From contig NZ_SMCP01000001.1 of assembly GCF_004342725.1 (NCBI RefSeq), forward strand, positions 124,001-188,000: DNA of 64,000 nt, written 5' to 3'. Each line of letters begins with the position of its first letter. Position 1 is the stretch's first letter. Shown in pieces: positions 22,398 through 31,025 of this stretch. The position numbers were made by a program, and so were the translations under genes. A model generated the notes under the pieces. That model had not been told where the DNA came from. It saw only the letters and a program-made list of their open reading frames with translations, and made no database searches. This DNA is from Testudinibacter aquarius (GTDB taxonomy: Bacteria > Pseudomonadota > Gammaproteobacteria > Enterobacterales > Pasteurellaceae).

Positions 22398-23192
22398 CTA
22401 TAAAGCATCATATTCAGAACAATATAAATAAAAATATCGGCCTACAAATGAATCTGGATTAAATGGTTTATTTTTATCTATATTTCCTCTACGTAACATT
22501 TCATTCCATAAATGCACCATAGTAGTATTCTTATAAAGAGGCTCACCAACTAACGTTTCATCAAAAAGTGCATCGAAATTACTGCAATCTATAGGATAAA
22601 AAAAAGTAAAATCTTTTATAATACAATCTTTTTGCGTACCAAGATAATTAATAACACGAGTTAGTGCCGGTGGTCCAGCCGTCTCGCCCCATCCAATTTG
22701 CTCACTATTATTTATTAGCTTCTTAAAAATTTTTTTCCTTTTTATTCTTCTTGTATCATAAGGCTTTATTTTATTAGGATTTAATGCACAGTCTAACATT
22801 TCTAATACGATCGGATGCTGAGGAGGAAACTTTAAAAATGCACAATTAAATGAATTATTCGACTGTTTACCAACAATAGCCTCTTCTTTAAATTCAAACG
22901 GATGAATACAAAGCATGTCTGTATCACAGTAGTAGCCTCCTTTTACTGCCAATAACTTCCAACGAAAAAGATCGGCAAACGCAGCATAAGATCCTTTGTG
23001 TAAAAAAATCTGTTCTTTAGGAACAACCTCATTAGCATCGAAGCATAAAACATCTTTGGGTAATCCAGCAATCTGACTATATGCATATAAATGAACAGAA
23101 TGTCCATTAGCAATAAACGACTGCATACAAAGATACTCTAATCGACTTATTGAGTCGCCAATCCACACCATTTGAATAGGATCTTTATTCAT
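22398..23192 (-). CDS. Glycosyltransferase family 32-like (DXD sugar transferase)
   Basis: About 264 residues. The start IQMVWIGDSISRLEYLCMQSF and the central KGGYYCDTDMLC motif, whose Asp-x-Asp binds the nucleotide-sugar metal ion, match the DXD sugar-binding family that includes Och1-like and capsular glycosyltransferases. The acceptor is unknown; its neighbours point to lipooligosaccharide or capsule. The ATG at 23190-23192 has AAGGA eight bases ahead and is preferred over one ten codons upstream. It leads a two-gene minus-strand operon with the ligase-like gene and is equally AT-rich. Confidence 0.75.
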   Translation of the reverse strand: MNKDPIQMVWIGDSISRLEYLCMQSFIANGHSVHLYAYSQIAGLPKDVLCFDANEVVPKEQIFLHKGSYAAFADLFRWKLLAVKGGYYCDTDMLCIHPFEFKEEAIVGKQSNNSFNCAFLKFPPQHPIVLEMLDCALNPNKIKPYDTRRIKRKKIFKKLINNSEQIGWGETAGPPALTRVINYLGTQKDCIIKDFTFFYPIDCSNFDALFDETLVGEPLYKNTTMVHLWNEMLRRGNIDKNKPFNPDSFVGRYFYLYCSEYDAL

Positions 23193-23273
23193 TTTAATTT
23201 TCCTTAGCGTATTCTCCAACAATAAAATAATATCATATAACTAAGAATCTGAATATTCTCTATTTTATAAAAC

Positions 23274-23316
23274 AACCGCGCTTTACTTTTTACGCATTAA
23301 TAAGCAAAGCGCGGTT
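23274..23316 (-). terminator. Terminator after asnB
   Basis: AACCGCGCTTT (23274-23284) and AAAGCGCGGTT (23306-23316) form an 11-bp stem with a 21-base loop. Read on the minus strand it ends in GGTTGTTTT, a U-rich tail, 27 bases after the asnB stop. The arms are a one-base variant of the uptake signal (AAGCGCGGT). Confidence 0.7.
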
Positions 23317-23342
23317 ACTATTAAAAACCAGAGAATAAAAAA

Positions 23343-24932
23343 CTACTTCCCACTATCCCCATAGTTGCCCAACACACGGGCGCTTGGGTCGTTGACGTTG
23401 CAGCCTTGCCATGCTTTGTTCGGCATCCAGAAATCTTTGATCCAGCCTGCGTTGTTCGGATAGAATTTTTCAAAAATATCTCGATACAACAAGGATTCTT
23501 TGGTAAACGGTGTTCCGTACGGGTATTTGTCTTTTGCCGCTAGCACAACATCTTGCTCTGTGTATTTTTCTTCGGCATAAGCTTTCAGATAATCCACCAT
23601 CGAGTGCCCGACCGCATCGCTGAATGCCGCTTTTTCGCGCATCAAAATACTGTCTGGCAGGTAGTTCAATCCTTCAAATGCGTGGCGCAGCAGATATTTG
23701 CCTTTGCCGTACACATTCATTTTCTTCTCAGGGTTGATGCTCATCGCATAGTCGACAAAATCCAGATCACCGAACGGCACCCGTGCTTCGAGCGAATTGG
23801 CGGCTAAACAACGGTCAGCACGCAGCACGTCATACATATACAATTCACGGATCCGTTTTTGTGCTTCTTGTTGGAAGGCTTCAGCGTTCGGGGCAAAATC
23901 AGTATATTTATAACCAAAAATTTCATCGCTGACTTCACCGGTCAACAACACTTTCAAATTGGTGTTTTCACGAATATATTTACACACCAAATACATGCCG
24001 ATACTGGCTCGGATAGTGGTGATATCCCAAGTTTCCAGATGCCAAATCAGCTTTTCCAAACATCCCAACACATCTGCTTTGGTCATAATCACTTCAGTGT
24101 GTTCTGTACCCAGAAAATCCGCCACTTCTTTGGCATATTTCAAATCAATCGGGTCGGTTTCCATACCCACAGCAAAAGTTTTAATCGGTTTCTTCAGGTT
24201 TTTTTGCGCAATCGCACACACTAGCGAAGAATCTAAACCGCCACTCAATAAAAAACCCAATGGTGCATCCGCATGCAAGCGTTTGATCACCGCACTTTCC
24301 AATTTTTCACGCAGATTCTTGGCAATGGTCGGAATGTCATGGTCATACACCATTTTGGGATCGGCAATATCATTGTATTGTGTAAACTTACCGTCTTTGT
24401 AGTAATGTCCCGGAGGGAAAGGTTTCACTTCACGGCAAAATTCAACCAGCGCTTTAGCTTCCGAGGCAAAAGCAATTTTACCACTTTGCTTATCATAGCC
24501 GTAAAACATCGGGCGAATGCCAATCGGATCGCGCGCCGCCATCACTTGATCATGCTGTTTATCGAATAAAACCAATGCAAATTCGGCATCCAGCATTTTG
24601 ACCATCACTTCAAAGCCAACACGTTCATACAGGGGGATCAACACTTCACAATCACTATCGGATTGAAACTCAAATTGGTCTTTTAGCAGTTCTCGCAATG
24701 CTTCAAAGTTATATACTTCGCCATTACAGATCAGCTCATACCCATTGTGTTTAAATGGCTGATTGCCATTGTTGGAAAGATCCATAATTGACAGGCGGTG
24801 GAAGCCCCATAAACCACTCTCTTCGCCAGTTAAACTTTGATTATCCGGCCCACGGTGAAAAATTTTATCATAACCACGCTTAAAATCTGTCGTTGACATT
24901 TGTTGCTCAGAGGCGAATACAAACCCACACAT
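23343..24932 (-). CDS. asnB: Asparagine synthetase B (glutamine-hydrolysing)
   Basis: A 529-residue enzyme making asparagine from aspartate, ATP and glutamine. Cys2 is the glutaminase nucleophile (MCGFVFASEQ) and HRGPDNQ, NGEVYNF and SDCEVL belong to the same N-terminal amidotransferase domain. The synthetase domain carries the PP-loop SGGLDSSLVCA near residue 230, followed by TGEVSDEIFGYKY. It is slightly shorter than E. coli AsnB (554) but has both active sites. The ATG has GGAGTAG upstream. It is a single-gene unit bounded by terminators on both sides. Confidence 0.94.
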   Translation of the reverse strand: MCGFVFASEQQMSTTDFKRGYDKIFHRGPDNQSLTGEESGLWGFHRLSIMDLSNNGNQPFKHNGYELICNGEVYNFEALRELLKDQFEFQSDSDCEVLIPLYERVGFEVMVKMLDAEFALVLFDKQHDQVMAARDPIGIRPMFYGYDKQSGKIAFASEAKALVEFCREVKPFPPGHYYKDGKFTQYNDIADPKMVYDHDIPTIAKNLREKLESAVIKRLHADAPLGFLLSGGLDSSLVCAIAQKNLKKPIKTFAVGMETDPIDLKYAKEVADFLGTEHTEVIMTKADVLGCLEKLIWHLETWDITTIRASIGMYLVCKYIRENTNLKVLLTGEVSDEIFGYKYTDFAPNAEAFQQEAQKRIRELYMYDVLRADRCLAANSLEARVPFGDLDFVDYAMSINPEKKMNVYGKGKYLLRHAFEGLNYLPDSILMREKAAFSDAVGHSMVDYLKAYAEEKYTEQDVVLAAKDKYPYGTPFTKESLLYRDIFEKFYPNNAGWIKDFWMPNKAWQGCNVNDPSARVLGNYGDSGK

Positions 24933-25105
24933 AGTTGCTACTCCATTTTTATGTTTATTTTTTCTGGTACAAATTTTTCGCCATCATACAACGAAATTTA
25001 GAAAAAAAACAACCTTTACCGCATTTCAATAGAGAAAAAAACAATAGAATCCACAAAATGATATATTTAATATAAAAATATCATCATTTTTTAGTAAAAA
25101 CACAA

Positions 25106-25137
25106 AACCGCACTTTCTTTATTAGAAAAGTGCGGTT
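25106..25137 (-). terminator. Inverted uptake-signal terminator after dppF
   Basis: AACCGCACTTT (25106-25116) and AAAGTGCGGTT (25127-25137) form an 11-bp stem with a 10-base loop, 20 bases downstream of the dppF stop on the minus strand. The stem is followed by TTGTGTTTTT. It ends the dpp operon before asnB. Confidence 0.75.
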
Positions 25138-25157
25138 CTGGTCAAACGCAATAAGGA

Positions 25158-26126
25158 TTATTCCACCAAGAAGCAGGCTATTTTACTGCCGTCCGGATAG
25201 TCACGCAGTGCTGGTTTTGCTTGAAAACAGCGGGGTTCTGCCAAACGACAGCGTCCACTGAAGGCACAGCCTTGTGGCGGCTTAAGCGGGCTGGGCAGTT
25301 CGCCGCTTAATTTAATCCGCTCACGCCGTTTTTCCGGGGACAAGCGTGGCGTTGCTGACAGCAAAGCTTGCGTGTAGGGGTGGCGTGGGTTGCTGAAAAT
25401 CTGTTCAGTGGTACCCTGCTCCACACAGCGCCCCAAATACATCACGATCACCTCGTCAGCAATATGCTCTACCACGGATAAATCATGTGAAATAAAGATA
25501 TACGAGAGCCCCAGTTGGTTTTGCAGATCCATCATTAAGTTCAGCACCTGTGCTCGCACCGACACATCCAACGCCGAGACCGGCTCGTCTGCGACCACAA
25601 TATCCGGATTCAGTACTAAACCACGCGCAATCGCAATCCGCTGCCGCTGGCCGCCGGAAAACATATGCGGGTAACGATCATAAAACTCGGATCGCAACCC
25701 CACTTGCGCCATGATCTCCAGTACTTTGGCTTTGCGCTGCTCCGCAGTTAAATCAGTGTTAATCAGCAGTGGTTCTTCCAAAATCGTGCCGACTTTTTTA
25801 CGCGGGTTGAGTGACGCATACGGATTTTGGAACACAATTTGGATTTTTTGCCGACGCAATTTTTTGATTTCATTATCATTCAGCAAAAAATTTTGTCCGT
25901 TATAATACAACTCTCCGTTGGTAGGCTCTTCAATCATGGTTAATAGCCGCGCCAGTGTGGATTTTCCACAGCCGGATTCGCCCACCACTGCCAGCGTTTT
26001 GCCTCTTTCCAAATTAAACGAAACACCGTCCAATGCTTTCACTTGTTGGGTTTTGGAAAATAATCCTTTTTTCACCGGGTAATATTTTTTGAGATCAACT
26101 CCCTTCAATAACATATGTTCAGACAT
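25158..26126 (-). CDS. dppF: Dipeptide ABC transporter ATP-binding protein DppF
   Basis: A 322-residue cytoplasmic ATPase that powers peptide import. Walker [10 protein letters not shown] is at residues 49-57, signature [16 protein letters not shown] near 160, Walker [13 protein letters not shown] and the switch His in [14 protein letters not shown] follow. The C-terminal oligopeptide-transporter extension has Cys residues in [16 protein letters not shown], typical of DppD/DppF and able to hold an Fe-S cluster in some members. It overlaps the end of dppD by eight bases (ATGTCTGA), so translation is coupled. It is last in the operon. Confidence 0.94.
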   Translation of the reverse strand: MSEHMLLKGVDLKKYYPVKKGLFSKTQQVKALDGVSFNLERGKTLAVVGESGCGKSTLARLLTMIEEPTNGELYYNGQNFLLNDNEIKKLRRQKIQIVFQNPYASLNPRKKVGTILEEPLLINTDLTAEQRKAKVLEIMAQVGLRSEFYDRYPHMFSGGQRQRIAIARGLVLNPDIVVADEPVSALDVSVRAQVLNLMMDLQNQLGLSYIFISHDLSVVEHIADEVIVMYLGRCVEQGTTEQIFSNPRHPYTQALLSATPRLSPEKRRERIKLSGELPSPLKPPQGCAFSGRCRLAEPRCFQAKPALRDYPDGSKIACFLVE

Positions 26127-27102
26127 GAACCGGCTCTCCTTGGGCGTTTAATGGTGTGTGGCATTTCACCTGCCGATTAGCTAATTGATGCAAGTGCGGT
26201 TCTTCAACCCGACATTCATCGGTTGCATAAGGACAACGTGGGTTCAGCAAACAGCCGCTCGGGCGATCATACTTGCCCGGCACCACACCCGGCAACGAAT
26301 GCAAGCGGGATTTGCCGACAGCAAACTCCGGTAATGATCGCAACAGCGCTTGAGTATAAGGGTGTTTCGGAGTCGAGAAAATATCAACTGCCCGTCCCTC
26401 TTCCACCACTTGCCCGGCATACATCACCAAAATCCGCTCGGCAGCTTCCGCCACCAATGCCAGATCGTGCGTGATCAGAATAAGTGCCATATTCTGCTTT
26501 TTCTGCAATTCCAGCAGCAAATCAATAATTTGTGCTTGAATGGTGACATCAAGTGCGGTCGTCGGTTCGTCGGCAATCAGCAATTTTGGACGGCAAGCAA
26601 TTGCCATTGCAATCATCACCCGCTGGCTCATACCGCCGGACAACTGGTGCGGATAAACCGACAGGCGCGATTCCGGATCCGGAATACCGACCTGAGTCAA
26701 CAGCTCAATGGCTCGTTGGCGACGACTTTGACGACTACCGCCTTCATGCACTTTCAAGGCTTCCATAATCTGAAAGCCGACACTATACGCCGGATTCAAG
26801 CTGGTCATCGGATCCTGAAAAATCATCGCCACTTCGGCGCCGACCAGTTCACGTTTTTTATTTTCTGAGATCGCCTGCAAATCATAGCCGTCAAAGGTCA
26901 AACTCTGCGCCTGCACTCGCCCCGGAAAATCGATCAACCCCATAATCGCCAGCGAACTGACCGATTTCCCCGAACCGGATTCACCGACAATCCCCAACAC
27001 TTCGCCTTGTTTGATTTGATAGCTGATCCGATCCACCGCTTTAAACGGGGTTTTCTCATCACCAAAATGCACTGAAAGCTGATTAATTTCTAATAATGAC
27101 AT
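26119..27102 (-). CDS. dppD: Dipeptide ABC transporter ATP-binding protein DppD
   Basis: A 327-residue ATPase, partner of DppF. Walker [10 protein letters not shown] near residue 40, signature [15 protein letters not shown] near 165, Walker [13 protein letters not shown] and [14 protein letters not shown] are all intact. The C-terminal extension has [14 protein letters not shown]. Together the two different ATPases form the heterodimer that drives DppB and DppC. The gene starts 13 bases after dppC. Confidence 0.94.
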   Translation of the reverse strand: MSLLEINQLSVHFGDEKTPFKAVDRISYQIKQGEVLGIVGESGSGKSVSSLAIMGLIDFPGRVQAQSLTFDGYDLQAISENKKRELVGAEVAMIFQDPMTSLNPAYSVGFQIMEALKVHEGGSRQSRRQRAIELLTQVGIPDPESRLSVYPHQLSGGMSQRVMIAMAIACRPKLLIADEPTTALDVTIQAQIIDLLLELQKKQNMALILITHDLALVAEAAERILVMYAGQVVEEGRAVDIFSTPKHPYTQALLRSLPEFAVGKSRLHSLPGVVPGKYDRPSGCLLNPRCPYATDECRVEEPHLHQLANRQVKCHTPLNAQGEPVHV

Positions 27103-27115
27103 TCTGATCAGCTCC

Positions 27116-28015
27116 TTATTGTTTTAATTTCGGATCAAGGGCGTCACGCAAACCGTCACCCATTAAATTGAATGCCAACACCGTCAGCAAAATCGCCAAA
27201 CCGGGAAAAGTGACCACCCACCAAGCCCGCTGCACAAACTGCAACGCTTCGGCAAGCATCGCCCCCCATTCCGGTGTCGGTGGCTGAGCACCAATGCCCA
27301 AAAAGCCCAACGCTGCCATATCCAAAATCGCATTGGAAAAACCCAGCGTGGTCTGCACGATTAACGGCGCCAAACAGTTAGGTAAAATAGTGATCAGCAT
27401 TAAGCGAATCGGTCCGGCACCGGCAACACGCGAGGCGGTGACATAATCACGATTCAGCTCATTGAGCACCGAAGCCCGCGTCAAACGGACATAGCTTGGC
27501 AGCGACACCAAGGCGATCGCAAAAGAAGCATTTAACAATGAAGGCCCAAGAATCGCGACAATCGCAATAGCTAACAACAAGCTCGGCAGCGCCAGCATAA
27601 TATCGATCACGCGCATGATGAAGATATCGATCCAGCCACCAAAATAACCGGAGATCAACCCTAACAACACACCGAAAACAAAAGACAGGCTCACAACCAG
27701 CAAGCCGATAAACAATGACAAACGTGCGCCGTAAATCAAACGTGACAAAATATCCCGCCCCACATCATCGGTGCCGAGAATGTAGCTCCAGCTACCGCCT
27801 TCCATCCACGCCGGCGGCATCAACAACGCATCGCGTGCCTGCGCAATCGGATCATGTGGTGCAACCACATTCGCCAGCAGGCTGACAGCAAAAATAAAAA
27901 GAATATAACTTAACCCGACAACCGCCCCCTTGCTATGGCTGAAGTGCGACCAAAACTCGGCAATCGGCCCTTTAGGTGCGGGAACAGGCGTTTGAATTTG
28001 AACAGTCTCTGACAT
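27116..28015 (-). CDS. dppC: Dipeptide ABC transporter permease DppC
   Basis: A 299-residue inner-membrane permease with an N-terminal transmembrane helix (about 33-53) and five or six more. The coupling-helix motif [22 protein letters not shown] (residues around 190-210) contacts the ATPases. [21 protein letters not shown] is the usual OppC/DppC entry. It lies 29 bases after dppB and 13 before dppD. Confidence 0.94.
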   Translation of the reverse strand: MSETVQIQTPVPAPKGPIAEFWSHFSHSKGAVVGLSYILFIFAVSLLANVVAPHDPIAQARDALLMPPAWMEGGSWSYILGTDDVGRDILSRLIYGARLSLFIGLLVVSLSFVFGVLLGLISGYFGGWIDIFIMRVIDIMLALPSLLLAIAIVAILGPSLLNASFAIALVSLPSYVRLTRASVLNELNRDYVTASRVAGAGPIRLMLITILPNCLAPLIVQTTLGFSNAILDMAALGFLGIGAQPPTPEWGAMLAEALQFVQRAWWVVTFPGLAILLTVLAFNLMGDGLRDALDPKLKQ

Positions 28016-28044
28016 AATTTCCTCTATTCAGTCGTACTGCAGTA

Positions 28045-29055
28045 CTATTTACGATGACGAATACGAGGATTCAAAATCCCGTAAAGCAGATCAACAAACA
28101 GGTTTACCAAAATAATAATGGTGGCGATAATCAACACCGCCCCCTGCACCACCGGATAATCACGTGCACGAATCGCCTCGATCACCCATTTACCAATACC
28201 CGGCCAAGCAAAAATCGTTTCAGTCAAAATTGCACCGGATAACATCTGCCCGACAATCAACCCAACCACGGTCACCACCGGAATCAGCGCATTACGCAGC
28301 GCATGCACCACAATCACCCGCATTTTCGATAAGCCTTTGGCGCGAGCGGTACGAATATAATCTTCGCCCAACACTTCCAGCATGGAAGAACGGGTCATGC
28401 GCGAAATCACCGCCAGCGGAATTGTTCCTAACACAATTGACGGCAAAATTAAGTGCGACACCGCCGATTTAAAGGCGCCCGGCTCATCAGAAAGCCAACT
28501 GTCGATTAGCATAAAGCCTGTGATATCATCAATCCAAAATTGTGCGCCGATTCGTCCGGATACCGGCGTCAGATCCAGTTGCACCGACATCACCAACATC
28601 AGTAATAAACCCCACCAAAAAATCGGCATCGAATACCCGGTTAGCGACACGGCCATCACGCTGTGATCAAAAAATGAACCCCGTTTGACCGCGGCTAAAA
28701 TACCGATTGGAATACCCAAAATCACCGCAAACAGAATTGCCATGGTGGTCAGTTCAATCGTTGCCGGAAACAGATTTAAAAACTCTTCGACAACCGGCTG
28801 GCTGTTTTTAAAGGAGATGCCAAGATCGCCTTGCGCCAGATCACCGAGATAATTGAAATATTGCTGATAAAGTGGCAGATCCAAGCCCATCTGCTTCAGC
28901 ATTTGCGCATGCATTTCTGGGCTGAGTCCACGTTCCCCCATCCGAATTTCAATCGGATCGCCGGGAATAAAATGAATTAACGCAAAAGTCAACAAGGTGA
29001 TCCCAATAAACGTCGGGATCACCATTAATATGCGTTTTAAAATAAACTGGAACAT
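28045..29055 (-). CDS. dppB: Dipeptide ABC transporter permease DppB
   Basis: A 336-residue inner-membrane permease beginning MFQFILKRILMVIPTFIGIT, the usual start for DppB/OppB, with six helices and the EAA-type coupling motif YIRTARAKGLSKMRVIVVHALRN. FIPGDPIEIRMGERGLSPE follows helix 1 as in peptide permeases. It is the first gene after the dppA terminator, so permease genes are expressed at a lower level than the binding protein. Confidence 0.94.
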   Translation of the reverse strand: MFQFILKRILMVIPTFIGITLLTFALIHFIPGDPIEIRMGERGLSPEMHAQMLKQMGLDLPLYQQYFNYLGDLAQGDLGISFKNSQPVVEEFLNLFPATIELTTMAILFAVILGIPIGILAAVKRGSFFDHSVMAVSLTGYSMPIFWWGLLLMLVMSVQLDLTPVSGRIGAQFWIDDITGFMLIDSWLSDEPGAFKSAVSHLILPSIVLGTIPLAVISRMTRSSMLEVLGEDYIRTARAKGLSKMRVIVVHALRNALIPVVTVVGLIVGQMLSGAILTETIFAWPGIGKWVIEAIRARDYPVVQGAVLIIATIIILVNLFVDLLYGILNPRIRHRK

Positions 29056-29145
29056 GAGGTTATCTCAAAATATGTTACTACTATCCCACACTGCCACTAC
29101 GCAATATTGCCGCGCAACATCGAGATAACAGCGGGAAAAAGAAAA

Positions 29146-29172
29146 ACCGCACTTTTACCATAAAAGTGCGGT
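29146..29172 (-). terminator. Inverted uptake-signal hairpin between dppA and dppB
   Basis: ACCGCACTTTTA (29146-29157) and TAAAAGTGCGGT (29161-29172) form a 12-bp stem with a 3-base loop, followed on the minus strand by TTTTTCTTTTT. This is a strong-looking intrinsic terminator directly after dppA. Read-through would supply dppBCDF unless they have their own promoter in the 90 bases that follow. Confidence 0.8.
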
Positions 29173-29183
29173 CAAATACAGCA

Positions 29184-30779
29184 CTATTCTAATTCTAGGT
29201 TATAAAAATTATGCAAACCGAACGGATCGATCACATAGTTTTTGACTTCTTTGCGAATCGGCAGATAAGTTGTCGAGTGGGCAATGGTAATCCACGGTGC
29301 TTGCTCCTTGAAAATAACTTGTGCTTGTTTATATAGCTCGCTGCGTTTTTCTTGGTCAGTGACCAACACCGCTTGTTTGATTAAATCGTCAAACGGCTTG
29401 TAGCACCATTTCGCATAGTTGGATCCTTGCTCTGCGGAAGCACAGCTTAACAACGTTCCCAAGAAATTATCCGGATCGCCGTTATCACCGGTCCAGCCCA
29501 TCATGCCGGTCGGATCATCGCCTTTCTTCATGCGTTGCAAGTATTCACCCCATTCATAGCTCACAATCTTGGCTTTCACACCGACTGCAGCCCAGTCAGC
29601 CTGCACTAGCTCCGCCATACGACGTGCATTCGGGTTGTATGGACGAGACACCGGCATGGTCCAAAGTTCGGTTTCAAAACCGTTCGGAAAACCGGCTTCC
29701 GCTAACAACGCTTTGGCTTTTGTCGGATCATAGTCATAATCGACCACATCTTTATTATAGCCCCACATGGTTGGTGGCATTGGGTTTTTGGCTTTTTTAG
29801 CTGCGCCCAAATAAACGGCATCAATAATCGCATCTTTATTGACCGCATAATTCAGTGCCTGCCGCACTTTTTGATTTTCAAACGGTGCTTTCTGTACGTT
29901 AAAGTGCAAATACCCCACATTTAAACCGGCTTCTTCCATTAAATTAATGGCGCCATCCTTCTTCATTGCTTCCAAATCAGCCGGATTTGGATATGGCATA
30001 ATATGACATTCGCCTTTTTGCAATTTGGCATAGCGTACAGAGGCATCTGGCGTAATCGAAAACACTAAGCGATCAATTTTTGAGCGCCCTTTCCAATAAT
30101 TATCAAAGGCTTTATAGCGGATCGTAGCGTCTTTTTGGTAATTGACCAATTCAAACGGACCTGTGCCGATAGGGTCTTGATCGATTTTTTCCGGCGTGCC
30201 CGCTTTCAACATATTCTCAGCATATTCTGCAGACAGAATACCGGCAAAGTCCATCGCAATGTTAGCTAAAAAGGGAGCATTCGGTTGTTTTAAATAAATT
30301 TTAACCGTATAGTCGTCAACTTTTTCAAGCTTATCAAGAATATTCGGCATATCCATTCCGACAAAATATTCATAGCCCAAATTTGAGACTTTATGATATG
30401 GATTATTCGGATTCAGTTGGCGGTCAAACGAGAAAATCACATCATCGGCATTAAAATCACGGCTCGGTTTAAAATTTTTATTCGACTGGAACTTAACCCC
30501 TTTACGCAGATAAAACGTATAGGTTTTGCCATCTTCGGAAACATCCCATTTTTCGGCTAATGACGGCTGCACCGTGGTCTTACCCCGTTCAAACTCGGTT
30601 AAGCGGTTAAACATCGCTTGTCCACTGGCATCAATTGATGCTCCATCCGTCACCAACTGCGGATTAAATGCGGTTGGCGACGCTTCCGAGCAATATACTA
30701 AGGTTTTGGTTTCGGCGGCTGCCGAGAAAGAGGCTGACAATGCGATCGCTGTCAGCGATAAAGTCGCTAATCGTTTCAT
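29184..30779 (-). CDS. dppA: Dipeptide-binding periplasmic protein DppA
   Basis: A 531-residue solute-binding protein that delivers dipeptides to DppBC. A type I signal peptide (MKRLATLSLTAIALSASFSAAA) is followed by KTLVYCSEASPTAFNPQLVTDG, WDVSEDGKTYTFYLRKGVKF, PTMWGYN and MGWTGDNGDPDNF, which track E. coli DppA closely. Two conserved Cys in the C-terminal half (LSCASAEQGSNYAKWCYKPF) probably form the known disulfide. It is followed by a terminator before dppB. Confidence 0.93.
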   Translation of the reverse strand: MKRLATLSLTAIALSASFSAAAETKTLVYCSEASPTAFNPQLVTDGASIDASGQAMFNRLTEFERGKTTVQPSLAEKWDVSEDGKTYTFYLRKGVKFQSNKNFKPSRDFNADDVIFSFDRQLNPNNPYHKVSNLGYEYFVGMDMPNILDKLEKVDDYTVKIYLKQPNAPFLANIAMDFAGILSAEYAENMLKAGTPEKIDQDPIGTGPFELVNYQKDATIRYKAFDNYWKGRSKIDRLVFSITPDASVRYAKLQKGECHIMPYPNPADLEAMKKDGAINLMEEAGLNVGYLHFNVQKAPFENQKVRQALNYAVNKDAIIDAVYLGAAKKAKNPMPPTMWGYNKDVVDYDYDPTKAKALLAEAGFPNGFETELWTMPVSRPYNPNARRMAELVQADWAAVGVKAKIVSYEWGEYLQRMKKGDDPTGMMGWTGDNGDPDNFLGTLLSCASAEQGSNYAKWCYKPFDDLIKQAVLVTDQEKRSELYKQAQVIFKEQAPWITIAHSTTYLPIRKEVKNYVIDPFGLHNFYNLELE

Positions 30780-30964
30780 TCCTACACTCCGTTTATTGAT
30801 GTGATTAAAATATAAGCTGTTTTCATTATTTATAGCACGAAAGTAACAGTGACTTTATAGTTAATACCATCAATTAAGCGATTTAACAAGATATAAATTC
30901 ATTATTTTTATCAAAAATTAGATATCCATCAATTTTTTTAGCTAATATTTGAAAAGATAAAAAA

Positions 30965-30987
30965 TAGCGGCAGATTTGCTGCCGCTA
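30965..30987 (-). terminator. Intrinsic terminator after the hbpA-like gene
   Basis: TAGCGGCAG (30965-30973) and CTGCCGCTA (30979-30987) form a 9-bp GC-rich stem with a 5-base loop. On the minus strand it is followed by TTTTTTATCTTTT. It separates the upstream binding-protein gene from dppA, which therefore needs its own promoter in the AT-rich 30780-30960 interval. Confidence 0.85.
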
Positions 30988-31025
30988 TATGATGGTAACT
31001 TGTTGATAAACTTAAAAGTGCAGTG

